Source: Pseudokineococcus lusitanus (GTDB lineage Bacteria; Actinomycetota; Actinomycetes; Actinomycetales; Quadrisphaeraceae). From it: 64,000 bases of DNA. Within the stretch, counting starts at the first letter, position 1; each line of letters starts with the position of its first letter. Both the position numbers and the translations under genes were made by a program. The notes beneath the pieces are model-generated. The model was not told where the DNA came from, searched no databases, and was given only the letters and a program-made list of their open reading frames with translations. Positions 1 to 7,892 of the stretch are shown here, piece by piece. The stretch spans positions 62,001 through 126,000 of the forward strand of contig NZ_RJKN01000007.1 in the NCBI RefSeq assembly GCF_003751265.1, in the 5' to 3' direction.

Positions 1-2
1 AC

Positions 3-1085
3 TCCTACCCGACGGCGCCCGCGCCGGTCACCGCGGTGTTCGCCGGCCTGCTGACGAAGGTCGGCATCTACGCGATCATCCGGACGCAGACGCTGCTCTT
101 CCCCGACGGGCGGCTCGACGACCTCCTCCTCGTCGTGGCGCTGGCGACGATGCTCGTCGGCATCCTCGGCGCCGTCGCGCAGACGGACATCAAGCGTCTG
201 CTCTCCTTCACCCTCGTCAGCCACATCGGCTACCTCGTCATGGGCATCGCCCTGTCGTCGCAGCTCGGGCTGGCCGCGGCGGTCTACTACGTCATCCACC
301 ACATCACCGTGCAGACGACGCTCTTCCTCGTCACCGGCCTCGTCGAGCGGCGGGGCGGGACGACGTCGATGGACCGTCTCGGCGGGATGGCGGCCCTCTC
401 GCCGCTGCTGGGCGTCCTCTTCTTCGTCCCGGCCATGAACCTCGCGGGCATCCCCCCGCTGTCCGGCTTCCTCGGCAAGGTCGGCCTCGTCCAGGCCGGC
501 GTGGCCGACGGCGGGACGCTGCCGATGGTGCTCGTCGTCGCCGGCGTCCTCACGAGCCTGCTGACCCTCTACGCCGTCGCGAAGGCCTGGAACCGTGCCT
601 TCTGGAGCCGTCCCTCGACGGTCGGGCGCGAGGAGGAGACGGCGGCGCGCGAGGAGGAGGTGCCGGCCGCGACGACGGCCGTGACCGGCGTCGGCGGCGT
701 CGAGGTCCGGGAGGACGCCGCGCGCCAGGCTCGTGGCGGCTCGGTGCTCGGCGACGACGGGAGCCGGGTCACCGGTGCCCTCACCGGTGCGGCCGTGGAC
801 ACCGCCGAGCTGCCCGTCGACGCGCGGCGGCTGCCCGCGTGGATGGTCGCGCCGACGGCCGGCCTCGTGGCGCTCGGCCTCCTGCTCACCGTCCTCGCCG
901 GACCGCTGCTCGCCGTGTCCTCGAGCGCGGCCGAGGAGCTGCGCGGGCGCGCCCCCTACGTCGAGGCGGTGCTCGGCGACGGGACCGCCGCCGGGCTGGC
1001 CCCGGTCGGAGGTCGCGGCGGCGCCGAGGCCGTCGGCACCGCGGGCAGCGCCGCCGGTCCCGGCGGCGAGGGGGGCGACCGATGA
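3..1085 (+). CDS. mnhD: Na+/H+ antiporter subunit D (MrpD/MnhD), 5'-truncated
   Basis: C-terminal 360 residues of a proton-translocating MrpD/MnhD subunit, a polytopic membrane protein related to NADH dehydrogenase subunits ND4/ND5. The reading frame is open to the left window edge, and the first residues (SYPTAPAPVTAVFAGLLTKVG) match the conserved mid-protein segment, so the N-terminal half lies outside. The conserved K-V-G in the membrane and the 'DIKRLLSFTLVSHIGYL' block are present. Two regions, roughly residues 200-275 and the last 40, are Ala/Gly/Glu-rich and look like a lineage-specific loop and tail. It overlaps mnhE by ATGA, as usual for mrp operons. Confidence 0.9.
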   Translation, partial: SYPTAPAPVTAVFAGLLTKVGIYAIIRTQTLLFPDGRLDDLLLVVALATMLVGILGAVAQTDIKRLLSFTLVSHIGYLVMGIALSSQLGLAAAVYYVIHHITVQTTLFLVTGLVERRGGTTSMDRLGGMAALSPLLGVLFFVPAMNLAGIPPLSGFLGKVGLVQAGVADGGTLPMVLVVAGVLTSLLTLYAVAKAWNRAFWSRPSTVGREEETAAREEEVPAATTAVTGVGGVEVREDAARQARGGSVLGDDGSRVTGALTGAAVDTAELPVDARRLPAWMVAPTAGLVALGLLLTVLAGPLLAVSSSAAEELRGRAPYVEAVLGDGTAAGLAPVGGRGGAEAVGTAGSAAGPGGEGGDR

Positions 1086-1834
1086 GCCGCACCCGCCGCG
1101 CCGTCGTCCAGTGGCCCGTCCTCGTGTGGACGGCGCTCGTCTGGGTCCTCCTGTGGGGGGACCTGTCCGTGGCCAACGTGCTGTCCGGCGTCCTGCTGGG
1201 GCTGCTCGTCGTCCTCGTCTTCCCGCAGCCGCCGCTGCGCTTCCCGGGAGCGGTGCGGCCGGTGGCGGCCCTGCGCCTGCTCCTCGTCTTCGTCCGCGAC
1301 GTCGTCGTGGCGTCCGTGCAGGTGGCGCTCGTCGTCCTCACCCGCCGGGCCCCCACGAGCTCGGTGCTCGAGGTCCACCTGCGGACGGCGAGCCTGTCCC
1401 ACCTCACCGCGACGGCCGAGCTCATCTCGCTCGTCCCCGGCAGCGTCGTCGTCGAGGTCCGGCCGGGGACGCAGAGCCTCTTCGTGCACGCGCTCGACAC
1501 CCCCGACCTCGAGGCCGCCGAGCGGGCCCGCCGCGACGTGCTCGCGGTCGAGGCTCGCGTCGTGCGCGCCTTCGGGACCGACGAGGAGGTCGGGGACCTC
1601 GAGCGGGGCGACCCGAGCGGCCACGGCCGCCACCCCCGGCCGCCCGTGCGCCGGCGCGTCGTCCACGGCGGCGGTCGGACCGCCCGGCAGGGGGAGCCGG
1701 CCCACGAGGTCGGCGCCCCCGCCTCTGCCGTCGCCCCCGCGGAGCCCACCCCCGCGGTGACCGCGCCCGCCGAGCAGCCCGCCGCGGGCCGGCCGCGCGG
1801 CCGCCACGCCGCCCCCCGAGAGGACCAGCCCTGA
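1082..1834 (+). CDS. mnhE: Na+/H+ antiporter subunit E (MrpE/MnhE)
   Basis: Small membrane subunit of the Mrp monovalent cation/proton antiporter complex. The N-terminal part has two or three hydrophobic helices, including 'WPVLVWTALVWVLLWGDLS', then the conserved E-subunit soluble domain with 'LISLVPGSVVVEV'. At 250 residues it is longer than the usual ~160, because of a Pro/Ala/Arg-rich tail after about residue 170 of no recognisable function. The ATG at 1082 overlaps the mnhD stop, and the stop overlaps the mnhF ATG, so translational coupling is likely. Confidence 0.9.
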   Translation: MSRTRRAVVQWPVLVWTALVWVLLWGDLSVANVLSGVLLGLLVVLVFPQPPLRFPGAVRPVAALRLLLVFVRDVVVASVQVALVVLTRRAPTSSVLEVHLRTASLSHLTATAELISLVPGSVVVEVRPGTQSLFVHALDTPDLEAAERARRDVLAVEARVVRAFGTDEEVGDLERGDPSGHGRHPRPPVRRRVVHGGGRTARQGEPAHEVGAPASAVAPAEPTPAVTAPAEQPAAGRPRGRHAAPREDQP

Positions 1835-2109
1835 TGCTCCCCACCGGCACCCTCGTCGTCGCGCTCGTGCTCGGCTCGGCCCTGCTCGTCGCGGCCCTCT
1901 GCGTCGTCGCCCGGGCCGTCATGGGCCCGACCATCCTCGACCGGGTCGTCGCCCTCGACGTCCTCGTCGTCGTGCTCGTCGCGTCCTTCGGCCTCTACGC
2001 CGTCCTCACCGACACGACGACGGCGCTGCCCGTCCTCGTCGTGCTCTCGCTCGTCGGCTTCGTGGGCTCGGTCTCGGTGGCCCGCTTCGCGGCCAAGGAG
2101 TCCCGGTGA
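1834..2109 (+). CDS. mnhF: Na+/H+ antiporter subunit F (MrpF/MnhF)
   Basis: Ninety-one-residue integral membrane subunit with three predicted helices. It carries the family core 'VMGPTILDRVVALD' after the first helix. MrpF is required for assembly and activity of the hetero-oligomeric antiporter. The length is typical for the family. The start overlaps the mnhE stop (ATGA) and the stop overlaps the mnhG GTG, placing it firmly within the mrp operon. Confidence 0.9.
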   Translation: MLPTGTLVVALVLGSALLVAALCVVARAVMGPTILDRVVALDVLVVVLVASFGLYAVLTDTTTALPVLVVLSLVGFVGSVSVARFAAKESR

Positions 2110-2633
2110 GCGGCGGGGCGGCCCCCGTCCTCGCGGCGGTCGGGTCCGCGGCCGCCGAGGAGCGTGTCGTCGGGCCGGTCGGGGCGGTGCTCGACGTCCT
2201 CGCGCTCGTGTGCGTCGGCGCCGGGGTGGCGCTGGCCCTCGTGGCCGCGCTCGGCATGCTCCGGCTGCCCGACGTCCTCACGCGCCTGCACGCGGGCGCC
2301 AAGCCGCAGACCCTCGGCGTGGTCCTCGTCGCCATCGGGGTGGCCCTCGACGTCCGCACGGCGACGGCGGTGGGCATCAGCACGCTCGTCGTCGTCATCC
2401 AGCTCGTCACGGCGCCCGTGGCGGCGCACATGGTCGGCCGGGCGGCCTACCGGACGGGCAAGGTCCGCCGCGACCTCCTGCTCGTCGACGAGCTGAGCCG
2501 CCTCGAGGGGCACGACGAGCCCGAGGGCGGCCTGCCCGACGGGTGCGTGCGCGTGCCGGGCGGCGCCGCCGTCGACGACGGGCGCACCGACGACGACCGG
2601 CCGGCGGACGGCAGCACGAGCCCCGGCCGCTGA
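2106..2633 (+). CDS. mnhG: Na+/H+ antiporter subunit G (MrpG/MnhG)
   Basis: Last subunit of the Mrp antiporter. It has three hydrophobic segments and the family signature 'GMLRLPDVLTRLHAGAKPQTLG'. It is 175 residues, against 110-130 in most relatives; the excess is a charged Asp/Gly-rich cytoplasmic tail after about residue 135. The GTG at 2106 overlaps the mnhF stop. The gene ends 27 bp before the convergent SorC regulator, so the operon ends here. Confidence 0.88.
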   Translation: MSGGAAPVLAAVGSAAAEERVVGPVGAVLDVLALVCVGAGVALALVAALGMLRLPDVLTRLHAGAKPQTLGVVLVAIGVALDVRTATAVGISTLVVVIQLVTAPVAAHMVGRAAYRTGKVRRDLLLVDELSRLEGHDEPEGGLPDGCVRVPGGAAVDDGRTDDDRPADGSTSPGR

Positions 2634-2660
2634 CCCGTCGACCCCGCGGCGGGGCCCGCC

Positions 2661-3608
2661 TCAGCCCTCCGGGCCCTCGACGCCCGCCAGCAGGGCCCGC
2701 GCGGTGGGGACGTCGGTCACGAGGTGGTGGACGAGCCCGGCACGGACGACGGCGCGCACGGCCTCGACCTTCTCGGCGCCGGCGGCGACCGCCACGACGT
2801 CCCGGACGGCGCGGAGCCGGTCGGTGGTGACCGCGACGCAGTGGTCGGGCACGAGGCTCCCCGCGACGACCTGCCCCTCGGCGTCGAGGACGGTCGAGCA
2901 GGTCTCGGCGACGGCGCCGGCCTCCTCGCACGCGCGGACGACGTCCGGCGGCAGGAGGGGGCGCAGCGACGACCCGGTGGGGGCCCAGGCGCCGACGCCG
3001 ACCACGGCGTGGGTGAGCCGCTCGTGCGCGGCGAGGGTCGCGCGCACGGGGTCGGTCGCCCGCAGGGCCGCCGCCAGCCCCGGCTCGGGCAGGACGGCCG
3101 GCACGTGCAGGGGGTGGACGCGGCCGCCGGTGCGGTGGCCCAGCCGACGCACGAGCTCGAGCGGTCCCACGTCGAGGTCGACGCCGGGGATGCTCCCCAC
3201 GAGCTGGACGACGTCGGCCGGGGGGAGGGCGGGGGACTCGTCGGCCAGGGCCTGCAGCGTCCGCCCCCAGGAGACGCCGAGGACGTCGTCCTCCGTCAGC
3301 CGGTGCGCCAGCAGGGACCCGCACGCGGCGCCCAGCGCCCGCCGCAGCCCGGCCGGCCCGGGGTCCGCGGGCCGGACCGCCACGACCTGCCGCAGCGAGA
3401 AGAGCCGGGCGACCCGCTCGGACAGCGGGAGGTCGACGTGGGTGGGCGTGCGCACCTCGATCGTCACGACGCCGTCGCGCCGGGCCTGGTCGAGCAGCCG
3501 CGCCACCTTGAAGCGGGACACGCCCATCTCGTCGGCGATCTGCGACTTGCTGACCTCCTCGACGAAGTGGCGCCGGGCCACCGCGGCGACGAGGACGTCG
3601 TCGTCCAT
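2661..3608 (-). CDS. SorC/DeoR-type sugar-responsive transcriptional regulator
   Basis: A 315-residue regulator. An N-terminal helix-turn-helix (about residues 17-41, 'SKSQIADEMGVSRFKVARLL') precedes the SorC sugar-phosphate-binding domain, with typical segments such as 'GVSWGRTLQAL' and 'VVQLVGSIPGV'. These proteins usually repress neighbouring carbohydrate genes and are released by a phosphorylated sugar. It is transcribed away from the aldolase/kinase/dehydrogenase cassette across a 108-bp gap, which suggests it controls that cassette. The ATG at 3608 is preceded by an AGGGAG ribosome site. The effector cannot be read from the sequence. Confidence 0.85.
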   Translation of the reverse strand: MDDDVLVAAVARRHFVEEVSKSQIADEMGVSRFKVARLLDQARRDGVVTIEVRTPTHVDLPLSERVARLFSLRQVVAVRPADPGPAGLRRALGAACGSLLAHRLTEDDVLGVSWGRTLQALADESPALPPADVVQLVGSIPGVDLDVGPLELVRRLGHRTGGRVHPLHVPAVLPEPGLAAALRATDPVRATLAAHERLTHAVVGVGAWAPTGSSLRPLLPPDVVRACEEAGAVAETCSTVLDAEGQVVAGSLVPDHCVAVTTDRLRAVRDVVAVAAGAEKVEAVRAVVRAGLVHHLVTDVPTARALLAGVEGPEG

Positions 3609-3716
3609 GGGCGTGCTCCCTTGCTTGACGTGCTCGCCGGACCCGCAGCAGACTACTCGCACATGAGCGTCGCGCGCTCGAACGAGCGGGCGCCGGACCG
3701 ACGAAGGAGACGTGCC

Positions 3717-4373
3717 GTGGCCGTCCGACTGTTCCTCGACACCGCCGAGCGGGACGTCGCCGTCGACCTGCTGGGGACGGGCCTCTTCGAGGGCCTCACC
3801 ACCAACCCGACGATCCTCCAGCGCGCCGGTCTCGGCGTGGCCGCGGCCGCGGACGTGCACCGGTGGGCCGTCGACGCCGGCGCCCGCGAGGTCTTCTTCC
3901 AGTCCTGGGGCCGCGAGGTCGACGTGCTCGTCGAGCGGGGCCTGCGGCTGCGCGAGCTGGGGGACGAGGTCGTCGTCAAGCTCGTGGCGTCGCGCGAGGG
4001 CACCGCCGCGTGCGCGCGGCTGGCGGCCCGCGGCGTCAGGACCCTCCTCACCGCGGTCTACGCCCCCGGGCAGGCGGTCCTCGCCGCCGGGGCCGGCGCC
4101 ACCTACGTCGCCCCGTACCTCGGCCGGCTCGACTCCGCGGGCCGCGACGGCCACGCCGAGGTGGTCGCGATGCACGAGCTGCTGCGCGCCACCGGGTCCC
4201 CCACCGAGGTCCTCGTCGCGAGCCTGCGCGACGTCGCGAGCGTCGTGCGCCTGGCCCGGGCCGGGGTCGGCGCCTTCACCATGGCGCCCGCCGTCGCGGA
4301 GGCCTTCTTCACCGAGCAGCTGACGGCCACGGCCGTCACCGCGTTCGAGGACGCCGTCGCCGCCACGTCCTGA
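3717..4373 (+). CDS. transaldolase / fructose-6-phosphate aldolase-like protein
   Basis: A 218-residue TIM-barrel aldolase of the short transaldolase (FSA-like) group. It has the N-terminal 'RLFLDTAERD', the 'GLTTNPTIL' signature and a likely Schiff-base lysine in 'VVVKLVAS'. Members split or form ketose phosphates through dihydroxyacetone or glyceraldehyde-3-phosphate. The GTG at 3717 is chosen over an in-frame ATG at 3663 because AAGGAG lies 7 nt upstream of it. It is the first gene of a three-gene operon (aldolase, PfkB kinase, SDR) divergent from SorC. The exact substrate is unknown. Confidence 0.82.
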   Translation: MAVRLFLDTAERDVAVDLLGTGLFEGLTTNPTILQRAGLGVAAAADVHRWAVDAGAREVFFQSWGREVDVLVERGLRLRELGDEVVVKLVASREGTAACARLAARGVRTLLTAVYAPGQAVLAAGAGATYVAPYLGRLDSAGRDGHAEVVAMHELLRATGSPTEVLVASLRDVASVVRLARAGVGAFTMAPAVAEAFFTEQLTATAVTAFEDAVAATS

Positions 4374-4435
4374 CCCGGGACCCCTGCCCCGCGGGCGGCC
4401 CGTCGCCCCCGCACGCCCTCGAGGAGGAGGACGCC

Positions 4436-5416
4436 ATGAGGACGTCGGTCCTGGCGGTCGGCGAGGCCCTCGTCGACGTCGTCGACGACGGCACGACCAC
4501 CCGCGAGCACCCGGGCGGCTCGTCGTACAACGTCGCGGTGGGCCTGGCCCGCCTCGGGACGCCGGTCGAGCTGGCCACGTCCGTGGGGCCGGACGCCCGC
4601 GGCCGTCTCCTCCGCGAGCACCTCGCCGCCGCCGGGGTGCGCGTGACGGCCGGGTCGGCGCGGGCCACGCCCACCTCGACGTCCGTGGCGCGCCTGCGTC
4701 CCGACGGGTCGGCGGAGTACGACTTCGACGTCGAGTGGACCTTCACGCCCCCGCCTGCGGCCGAGCTGCCGGCCCTCGTGCACACCGGGTCCCTCGGGGC
4801 CTTCGTCGAGCCGGGCGGCGCGGCCGTGGAGGCCCTCGCCGACGCCCTTCCCGCCCGGTGCCTGCTGACGTTCGACCCCAACGTCCGCCCGGCGCTCATG
4901 GGGGGCCGCACGGCTGCGCTGCGTCGCGTCGGGGTCCTCGCCCGCCGGGCCGTCCTCGTGAAGACGAGCGACGAGGACGCCGCCTGGCTCTTCCCCGGAC
5001 GCACGCCCGAGGAGGTCGTCGCGGCGCTGCTCGAGGAGGGGCCCGCCGTCGTCGTCGTCACCCGGGGCGCGGCCGGCGCCCTCCTGGCCTCGCGCGCGGC
5101 CACGGTGGCGGTGCCGCCGCACGTGGTGGACGTCGTCGACACCGTCGGGGCCGGCGACTCCTTCACGGCCGCGCTCCTCGCCGGGCTGGCCGACCTCCTC
5201 GACGCCGGCCGGACGCCCGACGAGCTCCGCGCGGGCCACCTCTTCACGGCCGAGCGGCTCACGGCGATGGGCATCATCGCCGCGCGGTGCGCCGCGCTCA
5301 CGTGCTCGCGCCCCGGCGCGGACCCGCCCACCCGGGCAGACCTCGACGACCTCGCCGCGCCGCCGACCCCCACGACCACCTCCGCCGCCACGCCCACGCC
5401 CGGGAGCCCGTCATGA
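4436..5416 (+). CDS. PfkB-family carbohydrate kinase
   Basis: A 326-residue ribokinase/fructokinase-type sugar kinase. The N-terminal 'GGSSYNVAVGLARLG' is the first PfkB signature. The C-terminal 'DTVGAGDSFTAALLAGL' holds the anion hole and the catalytic aspartate. It resembles bacterial fructokinases most, but substrate assignment by eye is unsafe. The last 20 residues are Pro/Thr-rich. A purine-rich GAGGAGGAGG precedes ATG 4436. It lies 62 bp after the aldolase and overlaps the SDR start by 4 bp, so the kinase probably feeds the aldolase with a sugar phosphate. Confidence 0.85.
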   Translation: MRTSVLAVGEALVDVVDDGTTTREHPGGSSYNVAVGLARLGTPVELATSVGPDARGRLLREHLAAAGVRVTAGSARATPTSTSVARLRPDGSAEYDFDVEWTFTPPPAAELPALVHTGSLGAFVEPGGAAVEALADALPARCLLTFDPNVRPALMGGRTAALRRVGVLARRAVLVKTSDEDAAWLFPGRTPEEVVAALLEEGPAVVVVTRGAAGALLASRAATVAVPPHVVDVVDTVGAGDSFTAALLAGLADLLDAGRTPDELRAGHLFTAERLTAMGIIAARCAALTCSRPGADPPTRADLDDLAAPPTPTTTSAATPTPGSPS

Positions 5417-6210
5417 CCGCACCGCAGGAGCCGCACGACGCCGCCGCCCCCACGACGGGTGCGGGCGGGCCGCAGGTGCGGGACCTGCGCGACGGCGTCG
5501 TCGTCGTCACGGGCGCGGGCTCCGGCATCGGCCGGGCCACGACGGAGCAGCTGCTGGCGGCCGGCGCCCGGGTGGTCGCCGCCGAGCTGCACCCGGGCCG
5601 GCTCGACGACCTCTTCGGGCGGTGGGGCCGCGAGCGGCTCGTCGTCGTCGGCGGCGACGTGGGCGACCCCGGCAACGCCGAGCGGCTCGTCGCGGCCGGG
5701 GCGGAGGCCTGGGGGCGGGTCGACAGCGTCGTCGCCAACGCCGGCGTGGGGTACTTCGGCGGGCTCCTCGACCAGGACGAGGACCAGGTCCTCGCCATGG
5801 TCGCCACGAACTTCACGGCCACGGTCTGGCTGGCCCGGGCCGCCCTGCGCCGCTTCCGCGCCCAGGGCGACGGCGGCGACGTCGTCGTCGTCGGCTCGGT
5901 GGCGGGGCTCGGGTCCGGCGGCGGCGAGGAGGCCGTCTACGCGGGCACGAAGGCCGCGCAGATGCAGCTGGCCACCTCGCTCGACCGCGAGACCCGGCAC
6001 GAGGGCATCCGCGCGACCGTCGTCGCGCCCGCGGCCGTCAACACCTCCTTCGCCGCCGCGACGGGTCGGTTCGGCGACGCGGCGCCCGAGGACGGCGACT
6101 TCCTGCGCCCCGACGACGTCGCCGCGGCCGTCGTCACCGTCCTGCGCCAGCCCCGGCGGATGCGGACGGGCGTCTGGACGCTCTGGAGCCTCGCCGAGGC
6201 GGGCGGCTGA
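5413..6210 (+). CDS. short-chain dehydrogenase/reductase
   Basis: A 265-residue classical SDR. The nucleotide-binding motif TGAGSGIG is near residue 35, 'NAGVG' follows the fourth strand, and the catalytic Ser (VVVGSVAGLG) and Tyr-x3-Lys (YAGTK) are all present. The ATG overlaps the PfkB stop. In this sugar cassette a polyol or sugar oxidoreductase role is plausible: oxidising a sugar alcohol to the ketose that PfkB then phosphorylates. That role is inference from context. Confidence 0.82.
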   Translation: MTAPQEPHDAAAPTTGAGGPQVRDLRDGVVVVTGAGSGIGRATTEQLLAAGARVVAAELHPGRLDDLFGRWGRERLVVVGGDVGDPGNAERLVAAGAEAWGRVDSVVANAGVGYFGGLLDQDEDQVLAMVATNFTATVWLARAALRRFRAQGDGGDVVVVGSVAGLGSGGGEEAVYAGTKAAQMQLATSLDRETRHEGIRATVVAPAAVNTSFAAATGRFGDAAPEDGDFLRPDDVAAAVVTVLRQPRRMRTGVWTLWSLAEAGG

Positions 6211-6220
6211 GCCGCCCGCC

Positions 6221-6715
6221 TCAGGCCCTGCGGCGCGCCGCGGCGACCTGCGGCCCGGCCGCCGCCAGCCAGGCGTCGAGCGGGCCCGGCTCGTCCCACG
6301 CCCGGTCCACGAGGTAGAGCCCGCGGGTCGGCGCCGTGGCGCCCAGCTCGACGAGGACGGGCTTGAGCAGCAGCTCGGGGGCCAGGGCGTGCGTCGGCCC
6401 GCCGCCGAGCATGAGCGGGACGGCCACGACGCCGGCGAGGTCGCCCGTGCCGACCCGGTCGAGGAACAGCTTGAGCAGCCCGGTGTAGGTGGCCTTGTAC
6501 GTGGGGCTCGCCACGACCGCGACGTCGGCCGCGGCCAGCGCCGCGACGGCTCCGGCGGCGGCGGCGTCGGCCGGGTCCAACAGCCCCGCGCCGAGGTCGG
6601 CGACGTCGACGACGAGGTCCGGCGGCGCCCCGGTCAGGCGTTCGACGACGAGCTCGGCGGCCGCCCGGGTGCGCGAGCGCGGACGGGGGTTGCCGACGAC
6701 GGCGACGGTGCTCAT
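6221..6715 (-). CDS. NADPH-dependent FMN reductase
   Basis: A 164-residue flavodoxin-fold reductase of the SsuE/MsuE-like group. It has the 'VVGNPRPRSRTR' phosphate loop and 'SPTYKATYTGLLKLFLD', typical of NADPH:FMN reductases. It would supply reduced FMN to the LLM monooxygenases of this operon. Its start overlaps the stop of the SsuD-like gene by 4 bp, so the two are translationally coupled, as oxidoreductase/reductase pairs in sulfonate systems often are. It is the last gene of the minus-strand sulfur operon. Confidence 0.85.
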   Translation of the reverse strand: MSTVAVVGNPRPRSRTRAAAELVVERLTGAPPDLVVDVADLGAGLLDPADAAAAGAVAALAAADVAVVASPTYKATYTGLLKLFLDRVGTGDLAGVVAVPLMLGGGPTHALAPELLLKPVLVELGATAPTRGLYLVDRAWDEPGPLDAWLAAAGPQVAAARRRA

Positions 6716-7851
6716 GCGCTCGCCGGCTGCGGCTCCGGTGCGTCCCGCCGGGCGGCCGCGGCGGCGTCGCGCTTCGCCACCCCCTCGCGGACGAGCGGGA
6801 GCACGTACCGGCCGACGTCGATCGCGTCGCCGAGGAGGTCGTACCCGCGCATCGAGATGATGTCGACGCCGAGGTCGACGTAGTCGAGCAGCGCCTGCGC
6901 GACCGTCTCGGGCGTGCCCACGAGGGCGTTCGAGTTGCCGGCGCCGCCGGTGGCCCGCGCCGTCGGCGTCCAGAGCGCGCGGTCGAAGCGCTCGCCGCGC
7001 TCGGCGATGGCCAGCAGCCGCTGGGAGCCGGTGTTCTCGGGCGCCGTGAGCGGGTGGCGGCGGGTGAGGGGCTGCCGCCCGCCGGCGGTGCGCGCCTCGA
7101 TGCGCTCGACGGTGCGGTGCGCCTTCTCCCAGGCCAGCTCCTCGGTGGGCGCGATGATCGGCCGGAAGGCGACCTGGATGCGGGGCAGGTCGGTGCGCCC
7201 CGCGGCGCGGGCGGCGGCGTGCACCCGGTCGATCTGGGCGGCCGTCTCGGCCAGCGGCTCGCCCCACAGCGCGAAGACGTCGGCCTCCGCGCCGCCGGCG
7301 GCGTAGGCGGCGTCCGACGACCCGCCGAAGGAGACGTCCGGCCGGGGCTGCTGGACGGGGAAGGTGTCGCTGACGAAGTCGGCGAACCGGTAGAACTCCC
7401 CGTCCCAGTCGAAGGCCTCGTGGGAGGTCCAGGCCTTCTTCACCACCTGGATGTACTCGCGGGTGCGCCGGTAGCGCTCGTCCTTCGTGAGGTAGTCGCC
7501 CTCGCGCTGCTGCTCGGCGTCCGTGCCGCCGGTGATGAAGTGGACGGCGAGCCGCCCGTCGCCGATGCGGTCGAGGGTGGCGAAGGTCTTCGCCGCGAAG
7601 GTCGGGTAGCTGACGTTGGGGCGGTGCGCGAGCAGCACCTGCAGCCGCTCGGTGCGCGACAGCAGGAAGGCCGCCGCGGCCGAGGGCTCGGGGGAGCCGG
7701 ACCCGTAGGCGAAGAGGACCCGGTCCCAGCCCCAGTCCTCGTGCGCCCGGCCCAGGCGCAGCGTGTAGTCCTTGTCGAAGCTCGGCCCCGAGCGGGGGGT
7801 CGTCTCGGAGCCGTCGTGGGTGGCGGCGATGCCCAGGAACTGGATCGGCAC
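6712..7851 (-). CDS. LLM flavin-dependent monooxygenase, alkanesulfonate monooxygenase-like
   Basis: A 379-residue bacterial luciferase-like (LLM) monooxygenase close in length and motifs to SsuD ('LLAHRPNVSYPTFAAKTFAT', 'FITGGTDAEQQREGDYL'). Such enzymes use FMNH2 and O2 to cleave C-S bonds of sulfonates or other organosulfur compounds. GTG 7851 has GAGGAG upstream. It is followed directly by its probable FMN reductase. The context (amino-acid-type ABC importer and two further LLM enzymes) leaves open whether the substrate is a sulfonate or a cysteine derivative. Confidence 0.85.
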   Translation of the reverse strand: MPIQFLGIAATHDGSETTPRSGPSFDKDYTLRLGRAHEDWGWDRVLFAYGSGSPEPSAAAAFLLSRTERLQVLLAHRPNVSYPTFAAKTFATLDRIGDGRLAVHFITGGTDAEQQREGDYLTKDERYRRTREYIQVVKKAWTSHEAFDWDGEFYRFADFVSDTFPVQQPRPDVSFGGSSDAAYAAGGAEADVFALWGEPLAETAAQIDRVHAAARAAGRTDLPRIQVAFRPIIAPTEELAWEKAHRTVERIEARTAGGRQPLTRRHPLTAPENTGSQRLLAIAERGERFDRALWTPTARATGGAGNSNALVGTPETVAQALLDYVDLGVDIISMRGYDLLGDAIDVGRYVLPLVREGVAKRDAAAAARRDAPEPQPASA

Positions 7852-7892
7852 GGTCTCTCCTCGTCAGCGGTGCGGGTGGGGTGGTGGCGGGT

